64,000 nucleotides of DNA from Blautia sp. GTDB lineage: Bacteria; Bacillota; Clostridia; Lachnospirales; Lachnospiraceae. A program made the translations under genes and the position numbers. Below are positions 34,945-44,498 of the stretch, one piece after another. The number at the start of each line of letters is the position of its first letter. Position 1 is the first letter of the stretch. The DNA lies in the NCBI GenBank assembly GCA_023663685.1, contig JAMPHB010000001.1, positions 547,220 to 611,219 on the forward strand. The letters are read 5' to 3'. The notes under the pieces are model-generated. The model saw only the letters and a program-made list of their open reading frames with translations. It was not told the DNA's origin and made no database searches.

Positions 34945-35970
34945 TCAAATGATAAGCATGGCATCCCCAAAGGAGAAAAAACGGTACCGCTCTTCTACCG
35001 CCACGCGGTATGCGTTTAGCACATGCTCCCGCCCCGCCAGTGCCGAGACAAGCATAATCAGCGTAGACTGGGGCAGATGAAAATTCGTGATCAGGCCGTC
35101 CACCGTCCTGAACGGATAGCCCGGATAGATGAATATATCTGTCCAGCCGCTCGTCTCACACAGGCGTCCCTTTTCGTCTGCGGCGGACTCTAAGGTTCTG
35201 GCGCTGGTAGTTCCCACGGAGATCACCCGATGCCCCTGCTCCTTCGCGCGGTTGATTTTGTCTGCCGCCTCGGCGGACACCATGTAAAACTCCTCATGCA
35301 TATGGTGGTCTGCCACCTCCTCGGCCTTCACAGGGCGAAAGGTTCCAAGTCCGACATGCAGCGTGACTTCTGCGATTTCTACCCCAAGCGCTTTGACTTT
35401 CTGCAAAAGCTCCTCCGTAAAATGCAGCCCCGCCGTGGGCGCCGCCGCCGAACCGTCATACTTTGCATAGACCGTCTGGTAGCGGTTTTTGTCCTTTAAA
35501 GCATGGGTAATGTAGGGAGGCAGCGGCATCTGTCCGAGCTGATCTAAAATCTCCTCGAAAATTCCTTCATAGTGGAACTGAATCAGACGGTTTCCCTCCT
35601 CCACCACATCCACGACCTCGCCGGTCAAAAGCCCGTCGCCAAACACAATCCCTGTACCCTCTTTTGCCTTTTTCCCGGGCTTAACCAGAGTCTCCCAGAT
35701 ATCGTCCTTCCTCCGCTTTAACAGAAGAACCTCTATCCTCGCCTGCGTATCCTCCTTCACGCCGTAGAGTCTTGCAGGAATCACTTTCGTATTATTGACG
35801 ACCAGACAGTCCCCGGGCTTAAGATAGTCCAGTATATCCGTAAAATGCCTGTGCTCCACCGCCCCGGTTCGGGCGTCCAACACCATCAGCCGGGAGGCGG
35901 AGCGGTCCAAAAGCGGGTCCTGCGCAATCAGCTCCTCCGGGAGCTCGTAATTAAAATCACTGACTTTCAT
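34945..35970 (-). CDS. queA: S-adenosylmethionine:tRNA ribosyltransferase-isomerase QueA
   Basis: A 341-residue enzyme: [13 protein letters not shown] at the N-terminus, [31 protein letters not shown] and [15 protein letters not shown] segment near the middle, and [17 protein letters not shown] at the C-terminus. It moves the ribosyl part of SAM onto preQ1-tRNA in queuosine synthesis. It follows pheT by 4 bases (stop and GAGGG ribosome site close together) and probably shares the T-box-controlled transcript. No other queuosine genes are in the window. Confidence 0.95.
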   Translation of the reverse strand: MKVSDFNYELPEELIAQDPLLDRSASRLMVLDARTGAVEHRHFTDILDYLKPGDCLVVNNTKVIPARLYGVKEDTQARIEVLLLKRRKDDIWETLVKPGKKAKEGTGIVFGDGLLTGEVVDVVEEGNRLIQFHYEGIFEEILDQLGQMPLPPYITHALKDKNRYQTVYAKYDGSAAAPTAGLHFTEELLQKVKALGVEIAEVTLHVGLGTFRPVKAEEVADHHMHEEFYMVSAEAADKINRAKEQGHRVISVGTTSARTLESAADEKGRLCETSGWTDIFIYPGYPFRTVDGLITNFHLPQSTLIMLVSALAGREHVLNAYRVAVEERYRFFSFGDAMLII

Positions 35971-35974
35971 AGCA

Positions 35975-38395
35975 CTAAGCCCTCAACGTGATGCCAAGAC
36001 TGCTCTCAAGGTTTTTCAATATCTTTTTCACATAGCCGTCTACCATCTCTCCGGTAAATTCCTCCTCCTTCGGCGTGAACACTACCGTAAACGCCATACT
36101 CTTTTTGTTCGGGCCAAGCTGAATCCCCTCGTACACATCAAACAGCGATACCGCGGTCACATAGCTGCAGGCCTCCCGAATTCCGTTCTCAATCCGGGCG
36201 CAGGAAATATCCTTATCTGCCACAAATGCAAGATCCCTCTTCTCCTCGTCATACTTCGGAAGCGGCACAAACACCTGCGGTTTTCCGTACCACTGGCGCA
36301 GCTTACTCACGTCAAGCTCCATCACCCATGCAGGCACGCGCATATCCAGCTCATCAGCGATCTCATAGGCAAGTTTGCCGAGATATCCGACCGCCTCTTT
36401 CCCACAGCAGATCTCCGCCGTCTGATAGGGGTGCAAAAAGCTCTTTTGCGCCGGTGTGTAGGAAAAGGCAAGCCCCAGCGCATTCGCCACAGCCTCCGAA
36501 AATCCCTTTAACGTAAAGAAGGATTCCTCCTCCCCGAAAATTCCGACGCAGAGAGTCTCCCTCTCGTCGGGATACCCGGTCAGGGGCAGGGCTCCTGGAA
36601 CAAAACGGTTCCCCAGCTCGAAGATACGCCCGCTTAAAATCCCTTTCTTCTGATTGCGCGCCACCGCGTGCAGCATCTGGGGCACAAGCGTCGTGCGCAT
36701 CAGAGACAGCTCGACATTGATCGGATTTAAAATAGGAATCGCATTCCGCTCCGGGGCGTCTTCCGGGAATCTTAACAAATCCAGATCCGACGGGGAGAAA
36801 AAGGAATAATGCAGCCCCTCATAAGCTCCCTGCGCACAGAGCGCGCGCTTTAGCTTTAGCTCAGTTTTCTGTCTAAGATTAAGCCCTCCGCTGGTCACTG
36901 CCGCTGTCGGCATAAAACTCCCCTTCACATGCTCGTAGCCGTACATGCGGATCAGCTCCTCCGCCACATCCGGATAGGATTCCATGTCCTCCCGATAAGC
37001 GGGAATCTGCAGGGTCAGCTCGTCTCCCTGCAGCTCCGGTGCAAACTGCAGGGCCGTTAAAATACGCAGAATATCCTCCTGCGGCACCTTAAGTCCCAGC
37101 ACACCGCAGACCTTTTCCACACTCACCTTAAGCTCCTTAGGCTCCACAGAATTGCCCACAGATGCCTCCACATGGGTGGAGCTCACCCTGCCGCAGCCAA
37201 GTTCCCCGATCAGATGCAGCGCGCGCTTCATCGCCATCACCGTCGTGTATTCATATACGCCCTTCGCGTACATCGCACTGGCATCGGAGCTCTGCCCCAG
37301 CGCCCGGGAGCTCTTTCGGATATTGTCCCTTGCAAACTTTGCAGACTCAAACAGAACTTCCCTCGTCGTATCCAGAATCTCGGAATTCAGACCTCCCATG
37401 ATGCCCGCAAGCGCCACCGGCTTTGCACCGTCGCAGATCACCAGGTTGGAGCCGGAGAGCGTAAACTCCTTTTCATCGAGCGTCACGATCTTCTCTCCCT
37501 CACCGGCTCTCCTTACAACGATCCGGTCTCCCTCGAGATAACTGTAGTCAAAGGCGTGCATTGGCTGTCCCAGTTCTTTTAAAATAAAATTGGTAATATC
37601 TACCACATTGGAGATCGAACCGATTCCCACCAGCGCCAGTCTTCTGCGCATCCACGCCGGGGAGGGGCCGATTGTCACATCGTATACATAGTGGGCGATA
37701 TAACGCGGACAGAGATCCTCCGCGTGAACCTGTACCTGAAAGCCCTCCTTTTTTACCTCTGTCTCCGTGTAATCCAGCGCAGGCTCTCTGCACTCCCTGC
37801 CGAGAACTGCCGCCACTTCCCGGGCAATCCCATAGATGCTCTGACAGTCCGGGCGGTTTGCGGTGATTGCAATATCAAATATCCAGTCGTCCAGTCCGAG
37901 TATGGGCTTCACATCCGCCCCCGGCACAGCGTCCTTAGGCAAAACCAATAGCCCGTTATAGCCCGCGCCCGGATAGAGATCCTCGTTTAATCCCAGCTCC
38001 GTGCCCGAGCAGAGCATACCACATGACTCATAACCCCGGAGCTTTCCCTTCTTGATCTTCATCACGCCCTCTACGGTAACATGATCCTTCGCCGTGGCAT
38101 AAACGCTGGCTCCCACAAGCGCCAGCGGATATTTTCCGCCCGATTGCACATTGTCCGCGCCGCAGCAGACCTGAAAGCTTCCGTGCTCCCCGGCATCCAC
38201 CTGACAAAGGCTTAAATGCGTGTCCGGTATCGGCTCACAGCCTGTCACATGCCCGACCACAACAGAGGATATATCCCGTCCGACCTCGTAGCTCTCCTCC
38301 ACCTCAAAGCCGCAGGAAAAAAGCTTACTCTCCAGCTCCTCCGGCGTCACATCAATATCTACATAATCCTTTAACCAGCTTAATGGTACTAACAT
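35975..38395 (-). CDS. pheT: Phenylalanyl-tRNA synthetase beta subunit
   Basis: An 806-residue protein in the bacterial PheT layout: [13 protein letters not shown], an EMAP-like tRNA-binding domain ([20 protein letters not shown], about 40-150), B3/4 editing domain, B5 domain, catalytic-like core and C-terminal FDX-ACB anticodon domain ([15 protein letters not shown]). Its start ATG at 38395 lies 5 bases after the pheS stop, and its GGAGG site is inside the last codons of pheS. It forms the alpha2-beta2 enzyme that charges tRNA-Phe. Confidence 0.97.
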   Translation of the reverse strand: MLVPLSWLKDYVDIDVTPEELESKLFSCGFEVEESYEVGRDISSVVVGHVTGCEPIPDTHLSLCQVDAGEHGSFQVCCGADNVQSGGKYPLALVGASVYATAKDHVTVEGVMKIKKGKLRGYESCGMLCSGTELGLNEDLYPGAGYNGLLVLPKDAVPGADVKPILGLDDWIFDIAITANRPDCQSIYGIAREVAAVLGRECREPALDYTETEVKKEGFQVQVHAEDLCPRYIAHYVYDVTIGPSPAWMRRRLALVGIGSISNVVDITNFILKELGQPMHAFDYSYLEGDRIVVRRAGEGEKIVTLDEKEFTLSGSNLVICDGAKPVALAGIMGGLNSEILDTTREVLFESAKFARDNIRKSSRALGQSSDASAMYAKGVYEYTTVMAMKRALHLIGELGCGRVSSTHVEASVGNSVEPKELKVSVEKVCGVLGLKVPQEDILRILTALQFAPELQGDELTLQIPAYREDMESYPDVAEELIRMYGYEHVKGSFMPTAAVTSGGLNLRQKTELKLKRALCAQGAYEGLHYSFFSPSDLDLLRFPEDAPERNAIPILNPINVELSLMRTTLVPQMLHAVARNQKKGILSGRIFELGNRFVPGALPLTGYPDERETLCVGIFGEEESFFTLKGFSEAVANALGLAFSYTPAQKSFLHPYQTAEICCGKEAVGYLGKLAYEIADELDMRVPAWVMELDVSKLRQWYGKPQVFVPLPKYDEEKRDLAFVADKDISCARIENGIREACSYVTAVSLFDVYEGIQLGPNKKSMAFTVVFTPKEEEFTGEMVDGYVKKILKNLESSLGITLRA

Positions 38396-38400
38396 ATGTC

Positions 38401-39432
38401 CTACCTCCATGAATCGTCGATCTGTGACAGCACCCGCAGATCCGACTCGAACAACAGCTTAATATTATTGATTCCGTACTTGAGCATGGCGATGCGCTCC
38501 ACGCCAATGCCAAAGGCAAAGCCACTGTACACATTCGTGTCGATGCCGCATCCCTCTAAGACCTTCGTGTTGACCACTCCGGCGCCCAGCACCTCTATCC
38601 ATCCGGTACCCTTGCAGAGCTTGCATCCCTTACCGCCGCACTGGAAGCAGCTCACGTCCACCTCCACCGAGGGCTCCGTGAAGGGGAAATAGGAGGGACG
38701 CAGGCGCGTGGTCATTCCCTCCCCAAAAATCTGCTTCACAAACTCGTCCAGCATCCCCTTCAGATCGCAGAGCGTGATGCCCTTGTCCACTACAAGCCCC
38801 TCCATCTGGGAAAACATCGGGGAGTGGGTCGCATCGTCGTCCGAGCGGAAAACCTTGCCTGGGGAGATAATCTTAATCGGCGGCTTTTCTGTCTCCATCA
38901 CATGAATCTGCCCCGCCGAGGTCTGGGTGCGAAGCAAAAATTCCGGGGAGAGGTAAAAGGTGTCCTGCATATCCCGCGCCGGGTGATCCATCGGCGTATT
39001 TAAGGCGGTGAAATTGTAGTAATCCGTCTCTATCTCCCTTCCCTCATAGACCGTAAATCCCATAGAGGAAAAAATATCCACAAGCTGGTTGACTACCTGC
39101 GTCACCGGATGCAGCTTCCCGGTTCCGTGCATATCTGCGGGCATCGTCACATCAATTTTCTCACTCTCGTACTTAAGGCGCAGCGCCTCATGCTCGAGCC
39201 TCTTCATCTTCTCTGCCAGACGACTCTCGATGGCTTCTCTTGTCTCATTCACCCACTGCCCCACCTTCGGTCTCTCCTCGGGGGCAATATCCTTCATACC
39301 CTTTAAGACCGCTGTGAGCTCGCCCTTCTTCCCGAGAATGGTCTGGCGAACCTCGTTCAGGCGCTCCAGCCCCTGGGAATTCTCAATCTCAGAGATGGCA
39401 TTTTCCCTGATTTTCTGCAACTTTTCCTTCAT
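38401..39432 (-). CDS. pheS: Phenylalanyl-tRNA synthetase alpha subunit
   Basis: A 343-residue class II synthetase subunit: N-terminal coiled coil (about 1-85), [20 protein letters not shown] with motif 1, [19 protein letters not shown] as motif 2, [18 protein letters not shown] and motif 3 [15 protein letters not shown]. It also has a zinc-like [17 protein letters not shown] cysteine cluster found in many Bacillota. The ATG at 39432 has AAGGAGAG 6 bases upstream; a much longer frame into the leader is not real. Expression is controlled by the T-box leader upstream. Confidence 0.96.
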   Translation of the reverse strand: MKEKLQKIRENAISEIENSQGLERLNEVRQTILGKKGELTAVLKGMKDIAPEERPKVGQWVNETREAIESRLAEKMKRLEHEALRLKYESEKIDVTMPADMHGTGKLHPVTQVVNQLVDIFSSMGFTVYEGREIETDYYNFTALNTPMDHPARDMQDTFYLSPEFLLRTQTSAGQIHVMETEKPPIKIISPGKVFRSDDDATHSPMFSQMEGLVVDKGITLCDLKGMLDEFVKQIFGEGMTTRLRPSYFPFTEPSVEVDVSCFQCGGKGCKLCKGTGWIEVLGAGVVNTKVLEGCGIDTNVYSGFAFGIGVERIAMLKYGINNIKLLFESDLRVLSQIDDSWR

Positions 39433-39549
39433 GGTTCTCTCCTTTTCGATAATGGCTTGCAAAAATAGTAATAATTTACTACATATTGTGGTCGAGCCGG
39501 GGATTTTCCACAATTTTTCTGTCCCCATTTGTCGAGACAAAATGTGTAC

Positions 39550-39587
39550 AAAAAAATCCCTTACAATAGGCAAGCCTACTGTAAGGG
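39550..39587 (-). terminator. T-box terminator before pheS
   Basis: A 13-bp stem CCCTTACAGTAGG / CCTATTGTAAGGG (one G-T) with loop CTTG, followed by ATTTTTTT. It competes with the antiterminator that contains the T-box sequence just upstream. Confidence 0.85.
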
Positions 39588-39847
39588 ACGAAAAATCTTC
39601 CGCGTTACCACCCTTGTTTCCGCCGCTTTCACAGATCTACACCTCCTGCAAAGCACACGGACACTCTTATCCTGCGTAACGTGCAGCATACGTCGCCGGC
39701 TACTCACTCCCACTCAAAGCTTCACCTGCGCGGCTCCTATGCGAAAATTCACCACTCAAGCGAAGCCTGGGGAAGCTTTCAGCCGACGGCCTCCCCTCTC
39801 TGAAGGTGCATTGAGCGCTACTTTACATAATCATTGCCTTTTACATG
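39550..39847 (-). promoter_or_regulatory. T-box leader controlling pheST (tRNA-Phe responsive)
   Basis: The minus strand carries the T-box core AGGGTGGTAACGCGG (39600-39614), directly followed by the terminator stem and T-run. The UGGU bulge should pair with the NCCA end of tRNA with discriminator A, as in tRNA-Phe. Upstream is a Stem I-like region with AGAGAGGGGAGG and the distal GGCTGAAAG loop; the 3' side holds GAATTTTCGC, and the TTC at 39743-39745 is the likely Phe specifier codon. When uncharged tRNA-Phe binds, the antiterminator forms and pheST is read. The assignment of TTC is inference; the T-box itself is clear. This fills the gap between pheS and the SpoIID gene. Confidence 0.9.
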
Positions 39848-39853
39848 TCTTGC

Positions 39854-39882
39854 ATTGTAACATAAGATTACATGGAACGCAA
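39854..39882 (-). promoter_or_regulatory. Promoter of the pheST T-box transcript
   Basis: Minus strand TTGCGT (39877-39882), 17-base spacer, TACAAT (39854-39859), just upstream of the leader and next to the end of the SpoIID gene. Confidence 0.6.
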
Positions 39883-39895
39883 GAAAAAAATCGCG

Positions 39896-41608
39896 CTATT
39901 TTGCGGTAATCTCTGTGCCCTTATAGTAAAAGGCGAGAATCTCCTGCCAGCTTTTGCCCTCCTGCCCCAGACGGTCTGCGCCGTACTGGCTCATGCCAAT
40001 GCCGTGGCCAAAGCCTCCGCCCTGTAAAAGAATCTCTCCGTCCTTCTGGCTTACCACCTCAAAGCAGGCGCTGGGCACAGAGCCAAAGGCATTCCGCACG
40101 GTTCCGTCCGCCAGCGTCACCGAGCTCACATACTTTCCGAGCGCAAAACGGATATCGTTCTCCTTTTCATAGGTGCGCTCCCCCTCCTCAAAAACTACTG
40201 TCAGAGACAGGATATATCCCGAGCTGCTGCGCTCGTTGACCCTGAGCTTTTTGAGTCTGCCGTATTTTTCATCCATTCCCAGTTTTGCAGAGAGCTGCGC
40301 ACTCCAGCGGTAATAGGGCGAGTCCTCGTCGTAGGCCGCTGGCGCAGCAGAGATAAAACTGTGAAACTGTTCTGTATCGGAGAGATCAACCGTCTTCTCC
40401 TTCGTGTGGTTTTCCGCCACCAGATAGCCGGGAGATTTGGCATTCCAGACCTCCAGATTTTCTGAATAGCCGCTGCCCGTAGAGTAATAGTAACAGTCGA
40501 TGAGCTTCCCCTTCTCTGTGAGTACCAGACCCTCCGTATCTGATACCGCCTTATCTGTGATCTCATAGGTTCCGACGGCATGGTAAACCTGAAATGAAGT
40601 GCTGTCGTCCAGGTTAGCTCCATAGGCGGCGTATGTATTCTCCTGCATCTGCTTATAGGCGAAAGTTCTCGCGCACACCGCCTGCGCCTTTAATGCCTCA
40701 AAAGAGAAGTAAGTCGGCATCTCCGAGGGAAGCACATAGCGCAGATAGGCCTCGATCGGCACCTCATTGACCAGCACATAACCGTCCTCACATTTCCGCA
40801 CGAGAAAATCCCCCTCGTATCCATCCCCTTTTAGATTTCCCTCCTTGTCGCAGAGATACAAAAGTCCTTTTGGGGAGGAGATGCGCACCTCGTCGCCCGT
40901 CTCACAGCCCTTTAAAAGCTTTGCCGCGCTCACTGCCTGCTTAGCCTTTCTCTCCTTATCCTTCGCCTGATATGCCTTGTCGCTGGTCAGATAAAGCTTT
41001 TCATAGGTAAGCTTCGTCTTGTTTTTAATCAGCACACGCACATTCTCGTACACATCCCTGCTGTGCTGAATGACTGCGCAGGCCTCACCATTTGCCACCA
41101 CAAGCTGTATACGGGAAGTTCCAATCACCAGATCCGTAAGAGCTTTCTGGCTCATCTGTTTTTCCGCCTCCGCATCTGCCGCTGCCGGCAGCACATACAC
41201 CGGCAGCTCCCCGGCATAGTTTAACACCTCAAAGCCGCTGACCTGCACCGTGCTCTCCGTATAACTGTCCAGGATTCCCTCAATTACCTCCGGCTTCGCG
41301 CTCACTTCAAGAATCTCCCCATCCAGAATCTCAAGATCCGCCACACCGGTATAGGAGTCCGCAAGCGTCCCGGCCAGAGAAATCCTTCGACCCTGATACC
41401 AGAAGGTAATCTCTCCGCCTCCACAGCTTTCAATATAAACATTTTCGACCCTGCCCTCAGGTATGTCCTGCCAGCTTTCCTCCGTGCCCCTCTCCTCCAG
41501 TGAAAAGTTCCCGCGCCGGGCTGTGCGTATGGCAAAAAACATAACCAAAAGAGCACAGATACCAAGGACAGCTACCCCCAGCCATTGTATAAAATCCTTT
41601 CGCCTCAT
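39896..41608 (-). CDS. SpoIID/LytB domain protein
   Basis: A 570-residue protein with one N-terminal membrane helix (about residues 9-28) and a large extracytoplasmic part. The SpoIID domain lies in the last 300 residues: YVLPSEMPTYFSFEALKAQAVCARTFAYKQ carries the catalytic glutamate region, CYYYSTGSGYSENLEVW and the final GGGFGHGIGMSQYGAD are signatures. SpoIID is a lytic transglycosylase that trims peptidoglycan during engulfment of the forespore. The protein is about 200 residues longer than B. subtilis SpoIID because of an N-terminal extension, so it could be a vegetative SpoIID-like relative. GAAGGGGA lies before the ATG. Confidence 0.85.
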   Translation of the reverse strand: MRRKDFIQWLGVAVLGICALLVMFFAIRTARRGNFSLEERGTEESWQDIPEGRVENVYIESCGGGEITFWYQGRRISLAGTLADSYTGVADLEILDGEILEVSAKPEVIEGILDSYTESTVQVSGFEVLNYAGELPVYVLPAAADAEAEKQMSQKALTDLVIGTSRIQLVVANGEACAVIQHSRDVYENVRVLIKNKTKLTYEKLYLTSDKAYQAKDKERKAKQAVSAAKLLKGCETGDEVRISSPKGLLYLCDKEGNLKGDGYEGDFLVRKCEDGYVLVNEVPIEAYLRYVLPSEMPTYFSFEALKAQAVCARTFAYKQMQENTYAAYGANLDDSTSFQVYHAVGTYEITDKAVSDTEGLVLTEKGKLIDCYYYSTGSGYSENLEVWNAKSPGYLVAENHTKEKTVDLSDTEQFHSFISAAPAAYDEDSPYYRWSAQLSAKLGMDEKYGRLKKLRVNERSSSGYILSLTVVFEEGERTYEKENDIRFALGKYVSSVTLADGTVRNAFGSVPSACFEVVSQKDGEILLQGGGFGHGIGMSQYGADRLGQEGKSWQEILAFYYKGTEITAK

Positions 41609-41652
41609 TCCCCTTCACTCCGTTACATGGAATCCCAAAAATCGACAACGCT

Positions 41653-41683
41653 AAAAGTAGGGAGCCACTATTGCGGCTCCCTA
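41653..41683 (-). terminator. Terminator of the non-coding RNA
   Basis: Perfect 9-bp stem TAGGGAGCC / GGCTCCCTA with an 8-base loop, followed on the minus strand by CTTTT. It also precedes the SpoIID gene. Confidence 0.65.
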
Positions 41684-42000
41684 TTTCTTTTGTGCATTCA
41701 AGCTCTTCCGTATACTTCAAAATCCTTTGTACACCAAAGTCCTTCGTGCATTTTATATTTGTCTTTTGAGAAACCCAAGGTGCCGGTTCCTACAATTTAG
41801 ACTCCTAGCAAGAGCCAGGTGGGTGACCGCAGCCTGCCTTCTGCCTTCCGCTGATACGAGGCGGCCTGACATCCAGCAAGTCATATAGGAATCCCATTAA
41901 AAGTAGATGTAGGTTCTAAATAGTAGGATTGTCGAACATCCCAGGCTGTAGACTCATCATGTTCGTACTGTGTATCTTTTGTACTGATTCCTCTTTTGTT
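41653..42000 (-). ncRNA. ssrS: Probable 6S RNA
   Basis: A strong promoter and a terminator bound about 348 bases with no protein-coding frame on the minus strand. The core (about 41774-41945) folds as one long hairpin. The closing stem pairs CCTACTATTTAG (41916-41927) with CTAAATTGTAGG (41789-41800), 11 of 12 positions. Outside it CCTGGGATG (41937-41945) pairs with CACCTTGGG (41774-41782), mostly with G-T pairs. Inside, GTCAGG (41865-41870) pairs with CCTGGC (41814-41819) around smaller hairpins. A closing stem, central bubble and terminal arm of about 175 bases is the 6S plan, and GGGATGTTCG resembles the 5' part of known 6S RNAs. 6S RNA binds the RNA polymerase-sigma70 type holoenzyme. RNase P, tmRNA and SRP signatures are absent. 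Function is inference. Confidence 0.6.
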
Positions 42001-42006
42001 GCCTTT

Positions 42007-42035
42007 ATTATACTTTAATATGTGCTCTATTTCAA
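42007..42035 (-). promoter_or_regulatory. Strong promoter of the non-coding RNA
   Basis: Minus strand TTGAAA (42030-42035), exactly 17 bases, TATAAT (42007-42012). It faces no protein gene for 400 bases. The rest of the 41609-42196 gap is A/T-rich and shows nothing else. Confidence 0.8.
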
Positions 42036-42128
42036 CTACAAATTCCATGTACATTCTTCCATATTTTCCATAGAAAAATTATACATTTTTGCACTTGATT
42101 TTTTTGTTAAAAAGTGTATAAAAAGGTC

Positions 42129-42159
42129 GAAAAAGGAGGATATCCGCAGACATCCTCCT
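42129..42159 (-). terminator. Terminator of pckA
   Basis: An 8-bp stem AGGAGGAT / ATCCTCCT with a 10-base loop, followed by TTTTTC on the minus strand, 40 bases after the pckA stop. Confidence 0.75.
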
Positions 42160-42196
42160 CTTACATGATCTCTATTGTAATCCTTAAACTTAAGCT

Positions 42197-43915
42197 CTAG
42201 CTCAGCTCCTGCACCAGCTTTTTCAATGCTGCAAGCGCCTCATCCGGAAGCTTGTCGTAGCCTTCCTTCTTTACAGCAAAATCCTCAACTGCCTTCACGC
42301 GGTTCTCCATTGCCGCCTTTAAGGCAGCCTTGTACTCTGCATTGTTCAGATCCGGCGTAAAGTCCGCGGTTCTGCCTGACCAGTCGTACATGATCTCGAT
42401 ATCCTCGAATGGTCCCCACTTCTCGAAGCTTGCCTTGCCCTCTACAATATCCTCTAAGATTCCAAGGGTGTCCGCCGGCTTACACTTGGTTCCCATAAAG
42501 TCGCCCGTGTTCACAATGTAGCAGTCCACGTTCTTCTCCTCTACCAGCTTCTTGAACTTCTCGTAGTCATTCACCAGCGGGTAAGTCCTGAACGGGTTTG
42601 CATAAGGCACAATGCGAAGCGCATTCAAATCTGTGCCTGCCGCCACACGCTCTGCGGTGGAGGTCTTGGTAGCTAAGGTCGCGCCCATGACAGAGGCAAG
42701 AGCCGCACCCTTAAGCTTAATTACCGGAGGAATCGAGGGATCCTTCATAATCCAGAAGATTGCATTGACCGGAGCCTCAATCTTGTCTACGCGGTTCGGA
42801 GACCACAGCTTGGACTTGATTGCACGGCCGTTGCCGTTTCTGATATCCTCGGTCACGAGCTGGATCTTACCGTTCTCGTCCATTGTCGCAGAACAGTTCT
42901 GCGCGGTCAGCAGATACTCGTTATCCGGGCAGCCGGTCGGGTAATCTGCCGTCTTGTCGAAATAGGTGGGCTCCAAAGCGATGGAAGCGCAGGTATCGGT
43001 ATTGATAATGAACGCATCATCGTGGAGCACCTTGATGCCGCCGAAGGAGTCATACTTGCCCGCATGCTTTGCGTGGGTCAGCGTAGACTTGCCGGAACCG
43101 GACAGACCGTACACGGATGCAACGAACTTCTGTCCTCCCTCTAAAGAGTACTCCTTCTGTCCGCCGTGGCAGGAAGCGTAGCCGTTGCGGTTCGCGATTG
43201 CCCACGCCATGGTCAGAGTTCCCTTCTTGTGCTCGCCAAAATAACGCATACCAAGAATCGCCGCACAGTTCTCGTTCGTGTCGAAATAGCACAGCGTCAA
43301 AGGATCGCTCAGGCAGCTATAGTCCACATCGGGAGCATCGTGGGGCGCCCACTGGGGATCTGAGAAAATATAGATATCCGGCTCTTTGCCGTCTCCCACC
43401 GGCTTGGAGCCCTTGTACATTTTCACATACTCATCCGACATATACTGGAAATTGAGCATCCAGTTATAAAGAATGTTCTCCTCTCCCTCCGGGATCAGCA
43501 GATGAGCCTTCACCATGAACTCCGGATCCAGACCGATAAAGCACTCCGCATGGTAGAGATTCTTCCAGCGGGTCTCGTAAACGGCATCCATGACCACCTT
43601 GTCGAGCTTCGCGTCGTCCACGCCCGGCTCTCCCTTGATGCGGCGGGCTGCCGCATAGCGGCCGGTCACTGCCCCGTCGTTAAAAAGAAGCACCTTCGCA
43701 TCCTTCTCTAAGCCAAAGGTCTCCCCGTCCTTGACCGGCATGTCGGTAACGATCGTCCCCGGTGAGTTCTTCGCGAGCTCATACGCCTCCTTCAATGTGT
43801 TCACCTTCACGACGTTGTTGCCGTAGAAGGCAGCTTCGATGATGGAGCGGGTCTTGGAAAATCCGACCTTACCGGCACCGATCTCGCTTAACGGATAATA
43901 CGCTTTTGTTGCCAT
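42197..43915 (-). CDS. pckA: Phosphoenolpyruvate carboxykinase (ATP)
   Basis: A 572-residue ATP-type PEPCK. VYGLSGSGKSTLTHAKH is the kinase P-loop (about residue 270), KVLHDDAFIINTD the metal-binding segment, and NRNGYASCHGGQKE and KTSTAERVAAGTD flank the active site. It interconverts oxaloacetate and PEP with ATP/ADP. It is about 30 residues longer than the E. coli enzyme, as in several clostridia. The start at 43915 has AAGGAGG 10 bases upstream; an upstream in-frame start adds 13 residues and is less likely. In this organism the enzyme may run toward oxaloacetate, feeding the sodium-pump decarboxylase; that is inference. Confidence 0.94.
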   Translation of the reverse strand: MATKAYYPLSEIGAGKVGFSKTRSIIEAAFYGNNVVKVNTLKEAYELAKNSPGTIVTDMPVKDGETFGLEKDAKVLLFNDGAVTGRYAAARRIKGEPGVDDAKLDKVVMDAVYETRWKNLYHAECFIGLDPEFMVKAHLLIPEGEENILYNWMLNFQYMSDEYVKMYKGSKPVGDGKEPDIYIFSDPQWAPHDAPDVDYSCLSDPLTLCYFDTNENCAAILGMRYFGEHKKGTLTMAWAIANRNGYASCHGGQKEYSLEGGQKFVASVYGLSGSGKSTLTHAKHAGKYDSFGGIKVLHDDAFIINTDTCASIALEPTYFDKTADYPTGCPDNEYLLTAQNCSATMDENGKIQLVTEDIRNGNGRAIKSKLWSPNRVDKIEAPVNAIFWIMKDPSIPPVIKLKGAALASVMGATLATKTSTAERVAAGTDLNALRIVPYANPFRTYPLVNDYEKFKKLVEEKNVDCYIVNTGDFMGTKCKPADTLGILEDIVEGKASFEKWGPFEDIEIMYDWSGRTADFTPDLNNAEYKAALKAAMENRVKAVEDFAVKKEGYDKLPDEALAALKKLVQELS

Positions 43916-43974
43916 ATCACTTGTCCTCCTTATATATAAAATTAAATTCTGCAAATGAATTCACATTCACAAAT

Positions 43975-44002
43975 ATCATACACTATGTTATTTTTTTGTC
44001 AA
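43975..44002 (-). promoter_or_regulatory. Promoter of pckA
   Basis: Minus strand consensus TTGACA (43997-44002), 16-base spacer, TATGAT (43975-43980), about 60 bases before the ATG. A perfect TGAATTCA palindrome lies just downstream at 43956-43963. Confidence 0.7.
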
Positions 44003-44056
44003 TCTTTTTTCCACATTTTTCACAAACTTTTTCATTTTTAGAATTTACAAAAAATG

Positions 44057-44085
44057 TTGAAAAAACCAACCACTTATAGTACAAT
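44057..44085 (+). promoter_or_regulatory. Promoter of the CheY-like / MshEN-repeat gene pair
   Basis: TTGAAA (44057-44062), 17-base spacer, TACAAT (44080-44085), 32 bases before the ATG. Confidence 0.7.
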
Positions 44086-44117
44086 AAAATCAGTACACAA
44101 AAAGGGAGCGAAGAATT

Positions 44118-44495
44118 ATGAATATCAACGACCTTAAAATATTAATCTGTGACGACTCTATTTTATCCAGAAAGCAGATGAAGGACATCATTTCCACTAT
44201 GGGGAACCCCCAGTTTATCGAGGCTTCTGACGGACAGGGCGCCATTGACAAATACCGGGAGGAGCGGCCTAATCTCGTTTTCCTCGATATTGTCATGCCC
44301 AAAAAGGATGGCAATATCGCCATTCAGGAGATTTTAGAGTTCGATCCCCATGCAACGATCATCATTGCCTCCTCTGTGGGAACGCAGTCGCAATTAAAAT
44401 GCACGCTTGAGGCAGGCGCCAAGGATTTTGTCCAGAAACCATTAGACAAAGAGCAAATTCTTAGCATTGTGAAGAATTTCCTTGAGAGGAGTTAG
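44118..44495 (+). CDS. CheY-like single-domain response regulator
   Basis: A 125-residue receiver domain: DD in ILICDDS (acidic pocket), the phospho-acceptor aspartate in LVFLDIVMPKKDG, ASSVGTQ with the conserved Ser/Thr position, and FVQKPLD with the lysine. All catalytic residues of a phosphorylated CheY are present and there is no output domain. The next gene starts three bases after its stop, so the two proteins probably work together. AAAGGGAG lies before the ATG. Confidence 0.93.
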   Translation: MNINDLKILICDDSILSRKQMKDIISTMGNPQFIEASDGQGAIDKYREERPNLVFLDIVMPKKDGNIAIQEILEFDPHATIIIASSVGTQSQLKCTLEAGAKDFVQKPLDKEQILSIVKNFLERS

Positions 44496-44498
44496 TTT

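Noticed and set aside
41774..41945. Alternative identity of the non-coding RNA as RNase P, tmRNA or SRP RNA
   Set aside because: I found no GAGGAAAGTCC-type, tRNA-like ACCA, or CAGGTCCGGAAGGAAGCA-type signatures in the transcript.
43956..43963. Perfect TGAATTCA palindrome downstream of the pckA -10
   Set aside because: Eight bases containing an EcoRI-like site are too short to claim an operator without comparison to other genomes.
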